Positions 39,901 through 47,337 of a stretch of DNA of 64,000 nt are shown in pieces; position 1 is the stretch's first letter, and the number at the start of each line of letters is the position of its first letter. Under the pieces are notes generated by a model. The model worked only from the letters and a program-made list of their open reading frames with translations. It had not been told where the DNA came from and did not search any database. Location: assembly GCF_041053055.1 (NCBI RefSeq), contig NZ_CP163443.1, positions 7,299,001 to 7,363,000 of the forward strand, given 5' to 3'. Both the position numbers and the translations under genes were made by a program. The stretch is from Streptomyces sp. R41. GTDB lineage: Bacteria > Actinomycetota > Actinomycetes > Streptomycetales > Streptomycetaceae.

Positions 39901-39982
39901 AGGACGGGGGGAGGCGGCGGCCCTGGCGCACCGGCTGCGGCTGTTCCCGCCGGAGGCCCCCGCCGCCCAGGCGGTGGGCTGA
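36941..39982 (+). CDS. LAL-type LuxR family ATPase regulator
   Basis: This large transcriptional activator has about 1013 residues. An N-terminal ATPase domain carries Walker A (G-E-A-G-V-G-K-T) and Walker B (V-V-L-E-D-L-H-W-A-D). A long helical, tetratricopeptide-like middle region follows (about 350-930). The C-terminal LuxR HTH is L-T-S-R-E-R-D-V-L-R-L-V-A-V-G-R-S-N-R-Q-I-A then P-K-T-A-S-V-H-V. GTG 36941 was chosen because GATGCT (36928-36933) ends seven bases before it, as in other leaderless genes here; ATG 36929 or GTG 36809 are longer options. It is paralogous to the regulator at 53054. Targets are unknown. Confidence 0.88.
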   Translation: METRSVSPVFVGRADELGVLNDALARAAVGEPQALLLGGEAGVGKTRLLEEFATVAARADAVVACGGCVEIGADGLPFAPFSTALRALRRLLPDELAAAAAGQEEELARLLPELGEAARGRQYDEEGMARLFELTARLLERVAADRTVVVVLEDLHWADASTRHLLAYLFRTLRSGRLVVIATYRADDIHRRHPLRPLLAELDRLRTVTRIELGRFSRAEVGRQIAGILAHEPDPAQVDEIFARSDGNAFFVEELAVAAHEGCRTGLTDSLRDLLLVRVEGLPESAQRVARIVAEGGSTVEYPLLAAVARLAEDDLIEALRAAVGANILLASPGGDGYRFRHSLVREAVSDDLLPGERSRFNRRYAEALEADPTLVPADERSTRLASYWYHAHDAAKALPAVLDAAAAARCRHAHSEQLRLLERAMELWDVAPDAVRAELRPVDYVEVYPPCGCDPQTTPLRYLDLMAEAAVAGRLSGERERALKITKKALRLLEAEDDPLRAAWFWIQRSRLVQAQARGDGWQELATAQDLVRGLPPSEVHAEVLSTVAAWCMLHEPGPGALSAAERAVEYARMVGARDIELNARLTLGGLMVDAGDVEAGLAEMYEVKERVSRYGGSLVVGRLHINLPSHLESVGRSREAVPVLREGVELARKNGLLDTQAWVWGNLSESLYALGQWDDALEAARNTLRIGLSGKPSGLGASRLARLALARGDLAEAGRQLAAARDHFGTHDPTPQHSLPLVRTAIGIAAAEGRLLDARAALEQTLDAGFPPGTQRYGWPVLLAAATAEADARGLPAAEQGRAETVERIRESAKSLATGAPIWLAHQEWVRAELRRAEGVTTPHDWSEVVTAFEPLERPYDLARVRHRLAEALLTSGADEDDRARATELLRLARAVADHLGARPLADAVALLAQRARLALIHTPEPSVPAPVDPALALGLTSRERDVLRLVAVGRSNRQIAEELFISPKTASVHVSNILAKLDVSGRGEAAALAHRLRLFPPEAPAAQAVG

Positions 39983-40020
39983 GGCTTACGCTGTAAGGGA
40001 TCCGGGCCGAGGGAGGCGCC

Positions 40021-40320
40021 GTGTTCAACATGTTCGAGGAGCTTTTCGCACCAGGCCGCAAGCACACCAACGACGAACGCAAACGCCTGGAACTGACCCG
40101 TGTGGACCTGAACGACGCCGACCCTGGCCGCGGTCCCATAGACCTGTCCTCGGGCAAGGTGGTCGTACGGCTGCCGCAGCACGAACCGGAGCCGGCGAGC
40201 GCGGGCGAGGCCGGAGCGGGGGAGGAGCCCGTCTCGGAGCGGGCGAGCACCTCGGAGGAATCCGTGTCGGAGCGGGCGAGCACCTCGGAGGAATCCGTGT
40301 CGGAGCACGACGAGTCCTGA
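40021..40320 (+). CDS. DUF6191-type small protein with repeat tail
   Basis: This 99-residue protein begins M-F-N-M-F-E-E-L-F-A-P-G-R-K-H, a short conserved domain (to about residue 53, ending I-D-L-S-S-G-K-V-V-V-R-L-P) that I associate with DUF6191. The rest is acidic low-complexity sequence built from an 11-residue tandem repeat. GGGAGG precedes the GTG. No function is known; no membrane segment. The next gene is convergent with a 35-base gap. Confidence 0.75.
   Translation: MFNMFEELFAPGRKHTNDERKRLELTRVDLNDADPGRGPIDLSSGKVVVRLPQHEPEPASAGEAGAGEEPVSERASTSEESVSERASTSEESVSEHDES
40234..40299 (+). repeat. 33-bp in-frame tandem repeat
   Basis: Units 40234-40266 and 40267-40299 are identical by eye, and a partial unit follows. 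Each encodes 11 residues (S-E-R-A-S-T-S-E-E-S-V). The length is a multiple of three. Confidence 0.92.
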
Positions 40321-40355
40321 GACCCCGCCGCGTCTGCCTCCTCCTCTGCGCCCCC

Positions 40356-41528
40356 CTACTTCACCTCCAGCTCCAGAATCCTGTCATCCCCCTTCCCGGG
40401 GCTCCCGCGCCCGTCCGTCTCGCTCGTCGTCAGCCAGAGTTTGTCGCCGCCCGCGGAGACGACCGTGCGCAGGCGGCCGTACTTGCCCGTGAGGAAGGCT
40501 TCGGGGGCGGCGGAGGCCTTCGTGCCGTTCAGGGGGATGCGCCACAGGCGTTCGCCCTTGAGGCCGGCCATCCAGATGGAGCCCTCGGCGTAGGCGATGC
40601 CGCTGGGGGAGGCGTCGTCCGTGTGCCACTGGGCGATCGGGTTGTGGTACTTGGGGTCGTTGCCTATGCCCTCGACCACCGGCCACCCGTAGTTGTCGCC
40701 CGGCTTGATCTGGTTGAGCTCGTCCCAGGTGTCCTGGCCGAACTCGGAGGCCCACAGGCGCTGCTTGTCGTCCCAGGCGAGGCCCTGGACGTTGCGGTGT
40801 CCGTACGAGTAGACGACCGAGTCGCCGAACGGATTGCCCGGGGCCGGCTCGCCGTCCGGTGTCATCCGCAGGATCTTGCCGCCGAGCGCCTTCTTGTCCT
40901 GGGCCAGTCCCCGGTCACCCGTCTCGCCCGCGCCCGCGTACAGCATCTTGTCCGGGCCGAACGCGATCCGGCCGCCGTTGTGGATCACTCCCTTGGGGAT
41001 GCCCTTGAAGATCGTGTCCGGCGCGCCCAGCTGCTCCCCGGCGGGCTTCTTCTCGTCGTACAGCATGCGGACGATGCGGTTGTCCGAGGCCGTCGTGAAG
41101 TAGGCGTAGATCATGTGGTCCGACGCATAGTCGGGGGAGAGCGCGATGCCCAGGAGGCCGCCCTCTCCCGCGGGGGCCACCCCCGGCACCTGCCCCAGCT
41201 CCGTCTTCTTGCCGGTCTTCTCGTCGACCCGCGTGATCGTCCCCTCGTCCCGCGAGGACACCAGCAGCCCGCCCTCGGGCAGCGGTGCGAGGCCCCAGGG
41301 GGTCTTGAGGTCCTCGGTGACGGTGCGCACGACCTTCACCGAGCCCTTGGCGGGCGGTGTCTCCTCGGCGGCCTGTTCCGAGGGCGACGACCCCGGCTTC
41401 GTACTCCCCATGCTCGGGAACGGGCTCCCGCCGTCGCCCGACTTCCCTCCGCCGTCGGAGGAACAGCCGGCTGTCACCAGAAGCGCGGCCGCGGCCAACA
41501 CGGCTGTCACTGCTCGACGTTGCACCAT
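40356..41528 (-). CDS. PQQ-type sugar dehydrogenase (GDH/sorbosone dehydrogenase) lipoprotein
   Basis: This 390-residue exported enzyme has a lipoprotein signal with lipobox T-A-G-C (Cys22), then a Gly/Ser/Pro linker. The remainder is a six-bladed propeller of the glucose/sorbosone dehydrogenase family: L-x-x-P-W-G-L-A-P-L-P, a G-E-G-G-L-L-G-I-A-L-S-P-D-Y segment, H-N-G-G-R-I-A-F-G-P-D, and Y-S-Y-G-H-R-N-V-Q-G-L-A. It probably oxidises sugars outside the membrane if PQQ is available. The true substrate is unknown. GAAGGGA six bases before ATG 41528 sets the start. Confidence 0.88.
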   Translation of the reverse strand: MVQRRAVTAVLAAAALLVTAGCSSDGGGKSGDGGSPFPSMGSTKPGSSPSEQAAEETPPAKGSVKVVRTVTEDLKTPWGLAPLPEGGLLVSSRDEGTITRVDEKTGKKTELGQVPGVAPAGEGGLLGIALSPDYASDHMIYAYFTTASDNRIVRMLYDEKKPAGEQLGAPDTIFKGIPKGVIHNGGRIAFGPDKMLYAGAGETGDRGLAQDKKALGGKILRMTPDGEPAPGNPFGDSVVYSYGHRNVQGLAWDDKQRLWASEFGQDTWDELNQIKPGDNYGWPVVEGIGNDPKYHNPIAQWHTDDASPSGIAYAEGSIWMAGLKGERLWRIPLNGTKASAAPEAFLTGKYGRLRTVVSAGGDKLWLTTSETDGRGSPGKGDDRILELEVK

Positions 41529-41620
41529 CAAGGTCCCTTCGACGCGGCGGTCCTACTGTTCATACACCGCTCGCGTGCCCCGGGTTCCCGATCACACCTG
41601 AGCAATCCGCGCACCGCACG

Positions 41621-42625
41621 TCAGTCCCAGGATCCCTGTGCCCCCGGAAGACCCGCCACCTCCGCGAGATCCTCCGCCGTCAGCCGCAGCCCGGCCGCCC
41701 CCGCGTTCTCGGTGACCCAGCGCTCCCGCTTGGCTCCCGGCACCGGCACCACGTGCGGTCCCTGCGCCAGCACCCACGCAAGCGCCACCTGTGCGGGCGT
41801 GACCGCCTCGTGGTCCCCGTGCCGTCGCGCGATGCGCCGCAGCCCGGCGACGATGGGCTGATTCGAGGCCATCATCTCGGCGGTGAAGCGGGGGTGTCGG
41901 GCGCGTACGTCGTCGGGTTCGAAGCCCTCGCCGGGGGTCAGGGTGCCGGTCAGGAAGCCGTTGCCGAGCGGCATCGCGGCCAGGAAGCCGACCCCGCGCG
42001 CCGTGCACCACGGCAGCAGGGCGTCCAGGGCCTCCGTCGACCACACGGACAGCTCGGCCTCCACGGCACTCACCGGGAACACCTGCTGCACCCGCTCCAG
42101 TTGCCGGATCGTTCCGTCGTGCAGCCGCGCCCCCGAGCGGCGGGCCGACCGTGCACCCACCGCGCACAGTCCGAGCGACCGCACCTTTCCGGCCGACACG
42201 AGTTCGGCCATCGCGCCCCAGGTCTCCTCGACCGGAACCTCCGGATCCGCGCGGTGCAGCTGATAGAGGTCGATCACGTCCGTCTGCAGGCGCCGCAGCG
42301 AGGCGTCGCACGCCCGCTTCACATAGCCGGGGCGGCCATTGGCCACGATGTGCTGCTCGCCGACCAGCAGGCCGACCTTGGTCGACACGAAGGCCTCGGA
42401 GCGCCGTTCCTTGAGCACCCGCCCCACCAGCAGCTCGTTGGTGAAGGGCCCGTACATGTCGGCCGTGTCGAGCAGCGTCGAACCCCGGTCGAGCGCCGTG
42501 TGCACCGCGCGGAGCGACTCCTCACCACGCTGCCGCGAACCCGTGTAGGCCCAGCTCATCGGCATGCATCCGAGCCCGACCGCCCCCACATCGAGCGCCG
42601 CAGCCCCGATCGTCCTGCGCTCCAC
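41621..42625 (-). CDS. Aldo/keto reductase
   Basis: This 334-residue NADPH-dependent oxidoreductase has a TIM barrel. The catalytic tetrad is visible: Asp in D-T-A-D-M-Y, Tyr in the same motif, Lys in S-T-K-V-G, and His in Y-Q-L-H. The cofactor loop is V-P-V-P-G-A. Its closest pattern is the AKR13-like group. GTG 42625 was chosen since GAGGGAGG lies about 9 bases upstream; ATG 42652 would place that purine run inside the coding sequence. Substrate unknown. Divergent from the 2-hydroxyacid dehydrogenase, with the sugar dehydrogenase gene downstream on the same strand. Confidence 0.87.
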   Translation of the reverse strand: MERRTIGAAALDVGAVGLGCMPMSWAYTGSRQRGEESLRAVHTALDRGSTLLDTADMYGPFTNELLVGRVLKERRSEAFVSTKVGLLVGEQHIVANGRPGYVKRACDASLRRLQTDVIDLYQLHRADPEVPVEETWGAMAELVSAGKVRSLGLCAVGARSARRSGARLHDGTIRQLERVQQVFPVSAVEAELSVWSTEALDALLPWCTARGVGFLAAMPLGNGFLTGTLTPGEGFEPDDVRARHPRFTAEMMASNQPIVAGLRRIARRHGDHEAVTPAQVALAWVLAQGPHVVPVPGAKRERWVTENAGAAGLRLTAEDLAEVAGLPGAQGSWD

Positions 42626-42700
42626 TTGGCCGCACCCTCCCTCATCTGGCACCCCAAACTAACGTCTGCGCGCGCGGGTGCTTCGCATAGCCTCCTGACC

Positions 42701-43642
42701 ATGACTTCCGATGTGTGGCTTCCGTTTCACGCCGACGAGATCGACGGCCTCCCCGAGGGCCTGAATTACCGCTTCTGGGACGGCGACCAGGAGTTTCCCG
42801 CGGATCCCGGCGCCTGCGAGTTCTACGTCGTGCCCTATATGAAGGAGCCCGCGGTCTCGCGGCGGCCCATGGCCGAAATGACCTCGGTCCAGGTCGTGCA
42901 GACACTCTCCGCCGGTGTCGACCACGTCCAGCCGAGCCTGAAGTTCCTGCGCCCGGGCGTGCGGTTGTGCAACGCCCAGGGGGTGCACGAGGCGAGCACC
43001 GCCGAGCTCACCCTCGCCCTGATCCTCGCCTCGCTGCGCGGCATCCCCGGCTTCGTACGAGGCCAGGACAAGGAGGAGTGGCGCTCGGGCTTCCATCCCG
43101 CGCTGGCCGACAAGTGCGTACTGATCGTCGGGTACGGGTCGATCGGCTCCGCCATCGAGGACCGGCTCGTGCCCTTCGAGCTGGCGCGGGTGGCGCGCGT
43201 CGCGCGCTCCGAGCGCACCACGGCGCGCGGTCCGGTGCATCCGCTCACGGAACTGCCTTCTCTGCTTCAGGAAGCCGACATCGTGGTGCTCTCGACGCCC
43301 CTCACGCGCGGCACGCGTGGCCTGGTGAACGCCGATTTCCTGTCCCGGATGAAGGACGGCGCACTCCTCGTGAACGTCTCCCGCGGCCCTGTCGTCGACA
43401 CCGAGGCGCTCCTCGCCGAGCTGAAGAGCGGGCGCATCACCGCGGCCCTCGACGTCACCGATCCCGAGCCGCTGCCCAAGGGACACCCCTTGTGGCACGC
43501 GCCCGGCGTGCTCATCAGCCCCCATGTCGGCGGGCCCACCTCGGCTTTCCTGCCGCGCGCCAAGCGGCTCCTGGTGGACCAGTTGAACCGTTTCGTGAAC
43601 CGGGAGCCGCTGCGGAACGTGGTCCTTACCACCGGCGCCTAA
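42701..43642 (+). CDS. D-isomer-specific 2-hydroxyacid dehydrogenase
   Basis: This 313-residue NAD(P)-dependent dehydrogenase has the Rossmann motif G-Y-G-S-I-G. The catalytic residues are Arg (N-V-S-R-G-P-V-V-D), Glu (D-P-E-P-L-P) and His (S-P-H-V-G-G). It could reduce glyoxylate, hydroxypyruvate or another 2-oxoacid. TAGCCT (42688-42693) lies seven bases before ATG 42701 and no Shine-Dalgarno is present, so it appears leaderless. It belongs to the same superfamily as serA (51404) but lacks the regulatory domains. Confidence 0.9.
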   Translation: MTSDVWLPFHADEIDGLPEGLNYRFWDGDQEFPADPGACEFYVVPYMKEPAVSRRPMAEMTSVQVVQTLSAGVDHVQPSLKFLRPGVRLCNAQGVHEASTAELTLALILASLRGIPGFVRGQDKEEWRSGFHPALADKCVLIVGYGSIGSAIEDRLVPFELARVARVARSERTTARGPVHPLTELPSLLQEADIVVLSTPLTRGTRGLVNADFLSRMKDGALLVNVSRGPVVDTEALLAELKSGRITAALDVTDPEPLPKGHPLWHAPGVLISPHVGGPTSAFLPRAKRLLVDQLNRFVNREPLRNVVLTTGA

Positions 43643-43851
43643 GTCACGTCCCGTTCGCTCCGCGTCCGCTTCGAGCACCCTCCGCAGTTCCTCGAATGCG
43701 GGCAGTGCCGACATCTTCCCTGGTCGTCACGGAGCGTAGAGGAACTATGTCCCTGAGTGACGAGACTGGTGTATCGTCCCGACAGGGGCTGCGCCGCGCA
43801 CCGTTCGGCGCCGGGGATGGACATTTGAGACTGCGAGGGGGGCGACGGGCG

Positions 43852-44043
43852 ATGCACGGCCTATGGGCGAACGATCCGACGCGGCGGGGCCGCCGACGAC
43901 CCTGGCGCGCGGCCACGCGCAGACGTGGCCACGGTGGCCATGGCGGCCATCACCCCCGCAGGCACAGCGGCCGCCGGAGGCATGCGCACCCAGCGCACGG
44001 GGATCAGCGGGACCCCGGAGTGCGGACCGGGTGGGCCCGGTGA
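43852..44043 (+). CDS. Possible upstream ORF coupled to the c-di-GMP gene
   Basis: A 63-codon frame with a good ribosome site (GAGGGGGG, nine bases before the ATG) ends in TGA 44041-44043, overlapping the likely GTG start of the next gene (GTGA). The predicted peptide is Arg/His/Gly-rich with no fold. Third-position bias is modest in all three frames, so it may be only a translated leader. It could also mark a misplaced start or a frameshift of the c-di-GMP gene. Confidence 0.35.
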   Translation: MHGLWANDPTRRGRRRPWRAATRRRGHGGHGGHHPRRHSGRRRHAHPAHGDQRDPGVRTGWAR

Positions 44044-47000
44044 GCTCCCCCGTGGCGCTGCTGACCCGTCGGCCGGTACTCGGCGGCAGGCCGGGCCTGC
44101 TCTCGCAACTCGTACTGGCCCTGGTGTGCGCGGGATACGCCGTCGGTTCCGCGCTCGGCTGGGGCTCCGCGAGCCTCGCGCTGATCATGGGCGACTTCGG
44201 GCTGAGCGCCGCGGCGGGCACCGCGGCGGTCTCCTGCTTCCTCTACGCCCGCAGCCGCCGCAGCCGCTTTCGACCCGCGTGGCTGCTGTTCGCGCTCTCC
44301 TCCGCCATGGCCTCGCTCGGCAACCTGGTCTGGGGGTGGTACGAGGTCGTCCTCAGCCGCCCGGTGCCCAGCCCGAGCTACGCCGACCTGTTCTTCCTGT
44401 GCTTCGCGCCGCCCGCCATCGTAGGACTGCTCGTGCTCGCCAAGAGGCCCGTCACCAAGGCGGGTTGGGTGTGCCTCGCGCTGGACGCCTGGCTGATCGG
44501 CGGCTCGCTGCTCACGCTGTCCTGGAGCCTCGCGCTCGCCCAGGCCGCGAAGTTCGACGGGCCGAGCGTGGCGCACACCGCGCTGTCGCTGGCGTACCCG
44601 CTGCTGGACATCGCGCTGGTCAGCATGGTGCTGGCGCTGCACTTCCGGCGCTCGTCGGTGAACAGATCGGCGGTGAACACGGCGATCGGGGCACTCGCCC
44701 TGACCGTCATGTGCGACGCCCTGTTCACCTCGCCCCTCCTGCACAACAGCTACCACTCCGGGCAGCTCCTCGACGCGGGCTGGTTCGCCGGCTCGCTGCT
44801 CCTCGCGTACGCCCCCTGGGTCGGCGCCCGGCACGGACAGCCGGACGCCGACGGGCCCAGTACGGACGGGCACGCGCGCGTGGTGCACGAACACATCCCG
44901 GGACAGCGCCGAGAGGGGCACCAGGAGCAGCGCGGACATCAAGGCCGACAAGGCCATCACGGCCGACAGCGGCAGCACGGACATCAGGCGAAACGGCAAG
45001 AAGGACAGCAGGGAGGACACATGCACGTGCTCCTCCAGGAAGGTGGCCACAACCTCCTCCAGGAGAGTGGCCACGGCCGGTACCCGGCCACGCGTCCGAT
45101 CACCGGATCGCTGGCCGCGCTCACGCCCTACCTGGCCGCCGCCGTCTGCACGCTGGGGATCCTCTACAACGTCCTCAACGGTCGCAACGTGGACCGCGTG
45201 GTGCTCATCACCGCAGGGCTCGTCGTGCTCGCCCTCGTCGTGCGCCAGGGCATCATGCTGCTCGACAACATCACCCTCACCCAGGAGCTGGCTCAGAAGG
45301 AGAACCACTTCCGCTCCCTGGTGCAGGGCTCCAGCGACGTGATCATGATCGCCGCGCCCAACGGCATCCTGCGGTACGTCAGCCCGGCCGCCGCCGGGGT
45401 CTACGGACGCGACGCCGACGAACTCGTCGGCTCCGAGCTCGCCTCGCTCATCCACCCGGAGGACCTCGGCTGCGTTGTGCACGAAGTGCGGCGGTTCCTG
45501 GCCGCCAGCCACATCGAGGAACCCACCACCCGCATCGAGTGCCGCTTCCGGTCCGGCGACGGCGGCTGGCTCAATGTGGAGTCCACCGTCAACCGGCACG
45601 AGGGCGGCCTCATCTTCAACAGCCGTGACGTCACCGAGCGGGTGCGTCTGCAGGCGCAGTTGCAGCACAACGCCGAGCACGACCCGCTCACCGACCTGCC
45701 CAACCGCGCGCTGTTCACCCGGCGCGTCCAGCAGGCGCTCTCCGGCCGCCGCTCCTCCGACCGCGGCACCGCCGTCCTGTTCATCGACCTCGACGGCTTC
45801 AAGGCCGTCAACGACACGATCGGGCACCAGGCCGGCGACGAGCTCCTCGTTCAGGCCGCTCGCAGACTCCAGGACTCGGTGCGGCACGGCGACACCGCCG
45901 CCCGCCTCGGCGGCGACGAGTTCGCGGCCCTGATCGTCGGCGACGGCACCCGCGACCGCACCGCGCGCGAACACCACATCCTGGAGCTCGCCGACCGGCT
46001 CAGGGTCAGGCTCTCGCAGCCGTACGCCATCGACGGCAACGATGTCCGGGTGGCGGCGTCGATCGGTGTCGCCTTCGCCGAACCGGGACTGGGCGCGGGC
46101 GAGCTGCAGCGCAACGCCGACCTCGCCATGTACCGCGCCAAGGCCGCCGGCAAGGGACGCGTCGAGTTGTACGCACCCCAGATGCAGCAGGACGTCGTAC
46201 GGAAGGCGGAGCTGGCCACCCGGCTGCGCTCGGCTCTCCAGGACGGCGAGTTCGCGCTGCTGCACCAGCCCGTGGTGTCGCTCGAAAACGGCCGGATCAC
46301 ATCGGTCACCGTGCAGGCACGCTGGCGCTCCTCTCAGGGCGTGCTCTTCACGCCCGCAGAGTTCCTGCGCGTCGCCGAGGACAGCGACAAGACCGCCGAG
46401 CTGGGCCGCTGGATGCTCGAAGAAGCCGTCGAGCAGGCCGCGCAGCGCGCCGCCGCGGGCATCGCCGTGCCCGTCGCCGTCCGGATGAACGCCCGGCGCC
46501 TGCTGGACCGCTCGCTGCCCGTCGGGTCCGTGGAAGCCCTGCTGACTCGCCACGGCCTTCCCTCCGGCGCCCTGATCGTCGAGCTGTCCGACACCGACCC
46601 CCGGGTCTCCCTGGACGAGCTGGAGCGCCGGCTGAACGCGCTCAGGCGCCTCGGCGTCCGGGTCGCCCTGGACGGCTTCGGCAGCGGCTACGCCGCCATC
46701 ACGGCACTCAGAAGGCTCCCCATCGACATGCTCAAGCTCGACAGAGGTCTCGTCGAGGGTGTCGTCGAGTCCGCCCGGCTGCACAAGATCACCAGCGGGC
46801 TGCTGCGGATCGCCACCGACCTGGGGCTGCAGTCCGTGGCCGACGGTGTCGATCTTCCGGAGCAGGTCATCGCCCTGCGCGCGATGGGCTGCACCCATGG
46901 GCAGGGCATGGCCTTCTCGGGGCCGCTCGACGAGTACCGGCTGCGCCGGGCGCTGTCTTCCGGCCACTATCCGGTGCCGCACGGGCCGGTCGAGCCGGTG

Positions 47001-47105
47001 TTCGCGGGCGGCGGCGCAGGGGTGTATACGAGTGGAGTGCCCGCTGTTTTCGGGGGCGGAACTGCCCTCCGCTCACATAATGAGACTCCCGTCCCACCCA
47101 CTTGA
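44040..47105 (+). CDS. Membrane PAS-GGDEF protein with degenerate EAL domain
   Basis: This protein has about 1021 residues. Ten membrane helices (to about residue 410) are split by a His/Gln/Gly-rich insert (281-346). A PAS domain follows (about 420-535), then GGDEF (G-G-D-E-F at 624-628, with F-I-D-L-D-G-F and N-D-T-I-G-H), then an EAL-like domain from about 710. There the E-A-L motif is T-V-Q (757-759), D-D-F-G-T-G is D-G-F-G-S-G, and V-A-E-G is V-A-D-G, so phosphodiesterase activity is unlikely, while diguanylate cyclase activity looks possible. The start is uncertain; ATG 43863 would add 59 residues. Its place before ilvB resembles S. coelicolor SCO5511, possibly the gene called cdgF. Confidence 0.85.
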   Translation: MSSPVALLTRRPVLGGRPGLLSQLVLALVCAGYAVGSALGWGSASLALIMGDFGLSAAAGTAAVSCFLYARSRRSRFRPAWLLFALSSAMASLGNLVWGWYEVVLSRPVPSPSYADLFFLCFAPPAIVGLLVLAKRPVTKAGWVCLALDAWLIGGSLLTLSWSLALAQAAKFDGPSVAHTALSLAYPLLDIALVSMVLALHFRRSSVNRSAVNTAIGALALTVMCDALFTSPLLHNSYHSGQLLDAGWFAGSLLLAYAPWVGARHGQPDADGPSTDGHARVVHEHIPGQRREGHQEQRGHQGRQGHHGRQRQHGHQAKRQEGQQGGHMHVLLQEGGHNLLQESGHGRYPATRPITGSLAALTPYLAAAVCTLGILYNVLNGRNVDRVVLITAGLVVLALVVRQGIMLLDNITLTQELAQKENHFRSLVQGSSDVIMIAAPNGILRYVSPAAAGVYGRDADELVGSELASLIHPEDLGCVVHEVRRFLAASHIEEPTTRIECRFRSGDGGWLNVESTVNRHEGGLIFNSRDVTERVRLQAQLQHNAEHDPLTDLPNRALFTRRVQQALSGRRSSDRGTAVLFIDLDGFKAVNDTIGHQAGDELLVQAARRLQDSVRHGDTAARLGGDEFAALIVGDGTRDRTAREHHILELADRLRVRLSQPYAIDGNDVRVAASIGVAFAEPGLGAGELQRNADLAMYRAKAAGKGRVELYAPQMQQDVVRKAELATRLRSALQDGEFALLHQPVVSLENGRITSVTVQARWRSSQGVLFTPAEFLRVAEDSDKTAELGRWMLEEAVEQAAQRAAAGIAVPVAVRMNARRLLDRSLPVGSVEALLTRHGLPSGALIVELSDTDPRVSLDELERRLNALRRLGVRVALDGFGSGYAAITALRRLPIDMLKLDRGLVEGVVESARLHKITSGLLRIATDLGLQSVADGVDLPEQVIALRAMGCTHGQGMAFSGPLDEYRLRRALSSGHYPVPHGPVEPVFAGGGAGVYTSGVPAVFGGGTALRSHNETPVPPT
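45030..45077 (+). repeat. 24-bp tandem duplication in the membrane insert
   Basis: Two units (45030-45053 and 45054-45077) encode L-L-Q-E-G-G-H-N and L-L-Q-E-S-G-H-G. They end a His/Gln/Gly-rich stretch made of shorter degenerate G-H-Q-type repeats. Confidence 0.85.
47076..47081 (+). promoter_or_regulatory. Possible -10 of the ilvB promoter
   Basis: CATAAT lies inside the last codons of the c-di-GMP gene, 58 bases before the leader peptide start. No good -35 is at 16-19 bases spacing. Some promoter must lie upstream of the attenuator, and this is the best hexamer seen. Confidence 0.35.
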
Positions 47106-47138
47106 CAGTCAATGCGTGCCGGGGGGAGGGTCAATGCC

Positions 47139-47180
47139 ATGCGCACCCGAATTCTCGTACTTGGAAAGCGCGTCGGCTGA
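47139..47180 (+). CDS. ilvB leader peptide (attenuation)
   Basis: ATG 47139 opens a 13-residue peptide, [13 protein letters not shown], ending at TGA 47180. GGGGGAGGG lies a few bases upstream. The run Ile-Leu-Val-Leu plus a later Val makes translation sensitive to branched-chain aminoacyl-tRNA. A factor-independent terminator follows 54 bases later, before ilvB. Leader peptides of this sort before ilvB are known in actinobacteria. When charged tRNA is plentiful the ribosome clears the leader and the terminator forms; stalling should favour an antiterminator. Confidence 0.88.
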   Translation: MRTRILVLGKRVG

Positions 47181-47234
47181 AGCTGGTGACCACCGGACAG
47201 ACCCGGAAGACCCAGCGACCGCACCCGGCGCGCT

Positions 47235-47268
47235 CCCCTCGCTTGCCTCACGGCACGAGGGGTTTTTT
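47235..47268 (+). terminator. ilvB attenuator terminator
   Basis: CCCCTCG (47235-47241) pairs with CGAGGGG (47256-47262), with TGCC/GGCA pairing inside. TTTTTT follows (47263-47268). A T-tract is rare in this genome, so this is a true intrinsic terminator, 69 bases before the ilvB start. Confidence 0.92.
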
Positions 47269-47337
47269 GTTGCACAGGCACCAGTCGTACACCGCACAAA
47301 ACTCGCAAAAACCCTCAGCATCGAGAAGAGAATGCCG

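Noticed and set aside
42715..44043. A 442-codon forward frame overlapping the 2-hydroxyacid dehydrogenase
   Set aside because: The dehydrogenase frame has all catalytic motifs. Only the tail after 43852 was kept, as a low-confidence upstream ORF.
44004..46982. A 992-codon open frame on the reverse strand opposite the second c-di-GMP gene
   Set aside because: It mirrors a gene with complete domain motifs. Its composition (Val/Gly/Arg/Leu, no motifs) is what antisense frames look like in high-GC DNA.
47102..47107. TTGACA as a -35 box for ilvB
   Set aside because: There is no -10-like hexamer 16-19 bases downstream, and it would put the start site inside the leader ribosome site.
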